A stretch of 64,000 nt of DNA, from assembly GCA_026724425.1 (NCBI GenBank), contig JAIUCV010000009.1, positions 16,627,294 to 16,691,293 of the forward strand, read 5' to 3'. The translations under genes and the position numbers were made by a program. Positions 58,838-64,000 of the stretch are shown here, in pieces. The DNA is from Erythrophleum ivorense. Lineage: Eukaryota > Streptophyta > Magnoliopsida > Fabales > Fabaceae. Numbering within the stretch: position 1 is the first letter of the stretch; every line of letters begins with the position of its first letter. Under the pieces are notes generated by a model that saw nothing but the letters and a program-made list of their open reading frames with translations, ran no database searches and had not been told where the DNA came from.

Positions 58838-59920
58838 ATGTCTCGCTTGTTGGGGCATTGTGAAGCTATATGACTTGTTTCCAAACATTTGAAACATTTA
58901 ATATCTCTATTTATAGAAGGTTAGGAATCAAATTTACCTTTGCCCTTTGTTGAAGCCTCATCTTTGCCTTTGAAATTCTCTTTGGATATAGCTTTTTCCT
59001 TCTTTTCCCAGTTCAACTTTAAAGAAGAACTAGAGCCCCAAATGTATTTTACTGCTCCTTTGTGCTTGAGTTGCCTTTTAATCTTTATTGCCATATGCAC
59101 CATGTCTTCTAACTCCATATAAAGTTGCAATTCTACTATGTTTTCTATATCTCTATTCAACCCACTCAAGAATCAAGCCATTGTAGCTTCCTTATCTTCC
59201 TTTGTATTAGCTCTTATCATAGCCACTTCCATCTTTTTGTAATATTCCTCCACACTCTTAGAACCTTGTGTGTGGGTCTGCAACTTTTGATAGAGATCTC
59301 TATAGCAATGGCTAGGAATAAATCTCTTTTTCATAAGGGTTTTCATTTCCTCCTTATGTTTATATAGGTCTCTCACCATTTCTATTCCTATTTAGACTCA
59401 ATTTATCCCACCAAATGATTGCATAATCTATAAATTTAACACAGCTAACTTCATCTTTTTTTCTTCAAAATAATTATGACATTAAAAAATTAACTCTATT
59501 TTTTCTCCCATTCCCAATAAGCTTTAAGTTCATTTCTACCTTGGAAAAAAGGTATTTTCATTTTAATATTCCCAAGGTTCCCATCTACCTTATTTTTGTG
59601 TCTTGAAGCATTTTGGCTATTTCTCCTTTCATAACTAACTCTTTTAGGCCTATTTCTACCTAGCTCAAAATCCTCTTTACTACTACCCCTTTATTTTCAG
59701 ATTCAGAGTCATCCATAGATACATCCTTATGCTTATCATGTCTTCTAGGGTTAGGACTTATAGTAGGTTGCCTTCTTTGCAGGTTCATGATCATTGTGTC
59801 TTGCCTATCCATCCAATCCTTTATTCCTCTAAGAACCACATTGAGGCATTCAAACTATTGTTGCATGGCTTTTACAACAAAGTCTATGTTCTGTTGGCCT
59901 CTACTGGATATTTTAGACAT
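58838..59920 (-). pseudogene. Gypsy gag (capsid, zinc knuckle)
   Basis: Minus-strand frame from ATG at 59,918-59,920 (MSKISSRGQQNIDFVVKAMQQ). Capsid remnants include MKKRFIPSHCYRDLYQKLQT with SVEEYYKKMEVAMIRA (59,173-59,379) and LNRDIENIVELQLYMELEDMVHMAIKI (58,921-59,169). A Lys-rich linker leads to a CCHC zinc knuckle CFKCLETSHIASQC (about 58,855-58,895). A TGA near 59,170 stands where relatives have Arg, and several further stops lie in the N-terminal part. Gag would form the virus-like particle that houses reverse transcription. Confidence 0.87.
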
Positions 59921-60682
59921 TTTGGAAAGCTGTAAGAAATTTTTGGTAGTGAAATAAAGTTCCTCACATGTTTACCCTCAAGAGATGACACACAACACTT
60001 GTGTTTCACTCTTTATAGGCTTTTCTCAATGCTAATCTCACACCCTTTTGCCTTTTTTTTTCACTCTTAAGTCCCTCTTTTGGCTCTTCAAAGTAACTAG
60101 TCAACCTAATCAAATGCTATCATAATACTTGTAAAACCAACTCAATACTTAGAGATAGCAAAAGGTAAATATTGAGAATTAGAGAATATGAATTCCAAGG
60201 ATAAAAATTTTGTAGAAATTTAGCCCAAATCAAGCAATTTTTTTTGGAATAGCACAATTTTTTTCTTTTTTTTTTCTCTTTTTTTTTTCAGTGCAGAGTT
60301 TTTTTTTTCTCTTTTACTATACTCTTTTTTTCCTCTTGTTTTTTATTGAAATAAAAAGAGAATATGAAATTCATATAAATAGGACACAAACAACCCAATC
60401 AATTTGAAAAGTTTTGAATGATATGTTCATATAGAAACAATTATATCTCACTAAAAAAAACTTTAATTTATGTGATTCCAAAACAATTAGAAAGATAAGA
60501 TTCTAAACTATGAAAATGACTTATTAATCATTGAAAAACTTGAAGGAAAAGGTGGTGACATAGGGGCACAAAAAGATGATGTCTAGAAACAAAGAAGATG
60601 AATAGACACAAGAATAGAATACATAATAAAAAAAATGAAGACACAGAAAAACACAAGGATATGACTTGAGTTTAGAATCAAA
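59921..60682 (-). other. Gypsy 5' untranslated leader
   Basis: Non-coding stretch between gag and primer-binding site, with T-rich low-complexity runs near 60,050 and 60,240-60,340. Small open frames here are not supported. Confidence 0.6.
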
Positions 60683-60694
60683 GCTCTGATTCCA
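60683..60694 (-). other. Primer-binding site (tRNA-iMet type)
   Basis: On the minus strand TGGAATCAGAGC, three bases after the 5' LTR end. It differs by one base from the usual plant TGGTATCAGAGC that pairs with the 3' end of initiator tRNA-Met. Confidence 0.9.
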
Positions 60695-60697
60695 AGA

Positions 60698-61498
60698 TGG
60701 CGTGAACCCATAAGGATTAGATCCTTCAAACCAACCACCAATACTAAAGTATATGACCCTAAAAAGGCTAAATAGAGGTCTGGTAATCCACTTGGAACCC
60801 TTGAGCATGGATGAACAAGGACACCGAGTGTTGGAAGATGATACAAGGTTGATCTAGCCTTGATAAGTCTACTAGTTCTATGAAGAACCTAGAGTAAATC
60901 ACTCTCAAGTTTGGAATTACCATAATTAAAACTTCATTCATTCATCCAATTTGATTATAAATATAGGTAGAATACATATATTTATAGTGTAAGTCAAATA
61001 TGCTTGTTGGAGGAAAATTAAGAACTAACTGCATAATCTTAACTGAAAGACCTAGAAATTGGGAATACAAAATAATGAAATTTTTTAAAAACAGAAAAGA
61101 AAGAGAATCGACTTAATTAATTTTAATTTTTGTCCTAATACAGAAAGCTTTTAGAAGTAAGCATTTTAAGCCCATAATAACATTATTTAAGCCCAATTAA
61201 GTTAATCCATATATGGTCCTAGTCCCAAACTCTTTATTTTGCAATATTCTAACCCAAAATAACTCCTACAGCTTCATCTTTAGTCTAGATAATATTAATG
61301 ACCTCTAGATTAATGCTTATATCAAATTTGTCAAAATTTTGCTTAGCTCAAGTCTCTTGAATAAGTCCACTCAGTGCTTCTTTGAGTCTTTTAGTAGCCT
61401 TTGTGATAGGTCCAATAGGAAAACGTAAAGGATCGTTTAAGGGTTTTAAATCAACTTATTCTTTTGGGCTAGCTAACTTTGTCCTATGATTCACATCA
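60698..61498 (-). repeat. Right (5') LTR of gypsy element
   Basis: 801 bp, TGGCGTGAACCC... to ...GATTCACATCA in plus coordinates (TG...CA). It is homologous throughout to the three joined pieces of the left LTR and followed by the TCTTT duplication at 61,499-61,503. Confidence 0.92.
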
Positions 61499-61910
61499 TC
61501 TTTCCCATATGAAAATTTGGATCTCTAATTTATTAAAAACATTTTATTTCAATTTTATAGAGTTTAGAACCATCTTGAATCATCTGATCAAAGTTTCAAT
61601 TAACTCTTTGCAAAAATTGCACACTAGAAGGGTTTTAACGATTCTGATAGTTTCTATGGTTTTTAGGGCTTCTGAAAATCCTGGTGAGCTCAATAAATTG
61701 CCCAAAATTATAGTTTCTGCCACTATGTGACATTTCTTACCATCTAACCATTTTGACTCTGATTTTGGGCTACTTTTAGTTCTTTACCCTTATTAATAGA
61801 TACTGCATTTATTACTCTAGCTTTATCTCACCTTATTTCATTTCATTATGGGGGTTTCCTTTTATAATCTAATTGATTTTAGTCAAGTTCTAGAAAAATT
61901 AAATATTACA

Positions 61911-61999
61911 TAAAATCCAAAGGCAAAGGTCTACAGTAACAACACAAGACAAACATAGAAAAGCAACCTACAAGAAGAGAGAAAAAGAGAGAGGTAGCT
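61911..61999. repeat. Duplicated PPR upstream flank, third part
   Basis: Resumes the match to copy 1 at about 10,125-10,210 (CAAAGGCAAAGGTCTACAG(C/T)AACAACACA, AAGAAGAGAGAAAAAGAGAG, GAGGTAGCT). It ends where a new LTR starts at 62,000. Confidence 0.88.
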
Positions 62000-62167
62000 T
62001 GATACATGGAGTTGGTAATAATAGTATACTTAGAACATTAGCATTTTACTCTTTTATAAATAAGAGTGAGTCATTGTAGCTATGGGCTCTTGTTGAATCT
62101 ATTATATGAACCTTTGAGCCTCTCTCTCTCACTCTCAAATGCACCTAAGCTTTGATCTCAGTGTACA
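62000..62167 (+). mobile_element. Short LTR of another retrotransposon
   Basis: 168 bp from TGATACATGG to CAGTGTACA (TG...CA), with a TTTTATAAATAAG TATA-like box near 62,050 and a CT-rich tract. It is followed after one base by a primer-binding-site-like TGGCACCAGAG (62,169-62,179), two changes from the tRNA-iMet type. The left boundary coincides with loss of homology to the copy-1 flank (about 10,210). The other LTR is not in the window or is unrecognised. Confidence 0.65.
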
Positions 62168-62530
62168 ATGGCACCAGAGACCTGCATGCAAGATTCTCTC
62201 TTAGATTTTGACCAACGCATTGATCAAACAACTCACAATGTGGTGGAATTGAAATAAATGGTGGCTCGAATTGAAAATCTTATTATTGATTTGGCTGTGA
62301 AGTTTACGCAATTACCTTTAAACAACAATGGCAATGTCACACTAGAGCATCGAGTACGAACGGATATAGAATGGCAAATGGAAATCTTCTTCCTCAATTT
62401 AGAATGTTCAACGATGCTTACTTTAGTAATTACATGTTTTCAACAAAGCATACGAGAATCAAATTTCTGAAGTTTAATAGTGATGACTTTCATGGAGGGT
62501 AATAAACAAATCTTTGAGATTGATGATTGA
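62168..62530 (+). pseudogene. gag-like N-terminal fragment
   Basis: A frame from ATG 62,168 (MAPETCMQDSLLDFDQRIDQ) is stopped by TAA at about 62,255 and continues as MVARIENLIIDLAVKFTQL. After a shift it reads RIKFLKFNSDDFHGG, resembling the F-x-G-D-D-F-x-G-W start of a plant gypsy gag domain. Coding sense is lost by about 62,530. The start codon overlaps the presumed primer-binding site. Confidence 0.5.
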
Positions 62531-64000
62531 TAACTATTGCTGAATAGCTTATTTGTGAAAATAAATTTGTAGATTACAAATAGCTTGTTTATATAAATAA
62601 ATTTGTAGATAGTGATGCAACTAGGATTGTCTCCCATGGAAATGGATTCCAATTACTAAAAAGAGTTTTCTACATGTCAAAGAATATCTAAAAACTAATA
62701 ATTCTAAAGATTTGTTGGGGGCTTTAAAGACTAAAATTAAAAGTAATTAAAGAAGTAAAACAAAATTACTATCTAGAATCAAAGAAAATGATAACAACAA
62801 AGCAATTAAGTATAGTTAGCCTTGAGTGAATTCCTTGAAGTTTGATTCTCATTATCCAAATTATATTTCACTAAGGTCTGGACCTAATCCTCTTTAGTGT
62901 ATTCATAATAAATTTTCTCAAGTGACCACTTATGATGCAAGAAATTAGAAAATTAATGACTCTTGAAACCTTAAAATTACACTAGCTTACTAATCCTTGA
63001 ATTAAGCTCCTTGAACACATTAAAATAGAGATTAATTGATCATTAAACTTCTGCATTTTTATCCTAGATGGCTACTCAATCAATTAAACATCAAGATTCC
63101 TCAAATAAAAAATTAAGCATAAATATCCAACAAGTTCATACAATAACCATTGCATTAATCAAGTTGAAAATTTAGAGGAAGAAAGAATAAAATGTGCAAT
63201 TATAAAACATAGAAATAATTGAACAATTAATTCTTCAATTCAATCTCCAAAATTTCTATTCAATAGGTCAACAATTTTAAGAATTCAATCTAGAGTTTCA
63301 GCCATAATCATTAAGTAATTATAAGCTAAACCTATCTTATAAAGCCAAAAAATTACAACTAAAAATTGAGAAAAAAGGAGAAGAGTACCTTGTAATAGAA
63401 TTCTAGCTTTGTTCATGTAAGCCTATCTTCCTTGTATGGTTCTTTTCATTCTTATGCCTCCAAATGATGGGTGCCTTGTTGCAGTGAGTTCTCTCTGTGT
63501 AGATTATTATAGTGTTAACATTGTGTGTATGGAGGATAGCCATTTAATTAATATAGATATATACATATATAATAAGTAAAAAAGAAAAAAAGAAGAAAAA
63601 AGAAGAAAAAATAAAAATAGAAATGGTGATTTATAATTTTTGAATGGGTTACCCACTTTTGTGATTTTGTTGGCTAGAATGGCCATGGAAATTTGCTTCC
63701 TATACTACTATTTGCTGTTAATTGTTGAGAAAATTATTTTAATGAGGAATAGGCTTGTTGGCCCTTACTCATTTCTTGTATTATGATTGGTAATTGTGAA
63801 AAATTATTTTGAAGGTCCTTTCAACAAGAAATTGCCAAACTATGATCAAGTTATCTTCTAATGAACAATTGGAATTTGAGCTTTAGTCTTCCAATTACCT
63901 ACAAAAGGAGATGAGAAGTGCTGAGTTACATTTTTCAAAAAATTTTTAGAAATGTGCCAACTAAGTTTCCACATAAAATAAATCCTTAGGTTGGTTAAGT
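62531..64000. other. Unassigned AT-rich sequence, possibly retroelement non-coding
   Basis: No coding region recognised. The words ACTAGGATTGTCTCCCATGG (about 62,621) and the pattern of short AT-rich ORFs resemble untranslated parts of plant gypsy elements, but no LTR pair or boundary could be shown. A purine-rich run lies at 63,575-63,620. Confidence 0.35.

Larger units (their letters stand above)
46910..61498 (-). mobile_element. Ty3/gypsy LTR retrotransposon, complete but degenerate
   Basis: Minus-strand element with both LTRs, primer-binding site, gag, protease, reverse transcriptase, RNase H, integrase and polypurine tract in gypsy order (RT before integrase). Right (5') LTR 60,698-61,498 (801 bp). 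Left (3') LTR about 805 bp, now in three pieces (46,910-47,048, 50,780-50,834, 54,740-55,350) because two long LTR-like elements inserted into it. TCTTT duplicates flank it. The LTRs differ at roughly a tenth of positions by eye, and all coding regions carry stops, so it is an old, dead copy. Without its nested insertions it would be about 7 kb. Confidence 0.93.
40633..61910 (-). mobile_element. Outer long solo-LTR-like element 2, split by nested insertions
   Basis: Starts TGTCACACC and ends ATATTACA (TG...CA), flanked by TGAAA (40,628-40,632) and TAAAA (61,911-61,915). The uninterrupted flank in copy 1 (about 10,120) confirms the insertion point. The element proper is three pieces, 40,633-42,476, 45,459-46,909 and 61,504-61,910, about 3.7 kb in all. 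It is collinear with element 1: for example 38,456-38,530 matches across the 42,477 insertion point, from ...AGAGCTA to TGCACTCAATTCTATGCC. Everything else between these coordinates was inserted later. Confidence 0.85.

Overview
The window looks like nuclear DNA of a eudicot plant, probably a woody species, and it is mostly AT-rich non-coding sequence. The evidence is spliced NAC transcription-factor genes, a PPR (pentatricopeptide repeat) gene, a BPS1-like DUF241 gene and FAR1-like sequence, together with L1, RTE, Ty3/gypsy and MITE-type transposable elements. I saw no rRNA, convincing tRNA, CRISPR array or bacterial operon. I could not resolve the species. I found no gene that is clearly intact from start to stop: every host-type gene recognised carries at least one lesion.

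Positions 1-36,730 hold a damaged, partly duplicated gene block. A DUF241 pseudogene (about 443-1330, minus) and a PPR pseudogene (7885-9320, minus) form one copy. Their upstream or internal parts recur at 29,811-30,418 and at 24,690-24,834 and 35,990-36,730. Between these sit three plus-strand NAC copies: an exon-1 relic (18,163-19,595), copy B (21,171-23,806) with a one-base frameshift, and copy C (31,733-35,083) with a premature stop. B and C share exon sizes of 160, 287 and 887/888 nt. Inserted among them are a MITE (2111-2321), a 5'-truncated RTE LINE with a 17-bp target duplication (2331-3631), a 2.7-kb inverted repeat (about 4171-6865), a decayed L1 LINE (12,265-17,459), a MULE-like MITE (25,107-25,764), a FAR1-like relic (26,855-28,560) and a MITE inside an intron of NAC copy C (33,321-33,525).

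Positions 36,735-62,000 are the upstream flank of the PPR gene, split apart by nested retroelements. A 3.3-kb LTR-like element (37,030-40,354) and a second one (40,633-61,910) sit in the flank. The second was itself split by a 3.0-kb relative (42,477-45,453) and by a minus-strand Ty3/gypsy element (46,910-61,498). The left LTR of the gypsy element was in turn split by two further 3.7-3.9 kb relatives in opposite orientation (47,049-50,774 and 50,835-54,734). Most boundaries are fixed by TG...CA ends, 5-bp target duplications and resumption of the interrupted sequence. Five long non-coding units with LTR-type ends, none showing a partner LTR or internal region, are the most unusual aspect.

Positions 62,000-64,000 hold a short LTR, a primer-binding site and the start of a gag-like reading frame, followed by AT-rich sequence that I could not assign.

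The genes do not form a pathway. The window is a record of local duplication followed by decay and layered transposition. The best candidates for something undescribed are the long solo-LTR family, a cluster of about 12 CpG-rich palindrome-like motifs in the promoter part of one member (45,012-45,322), and the two large inverted repeats.
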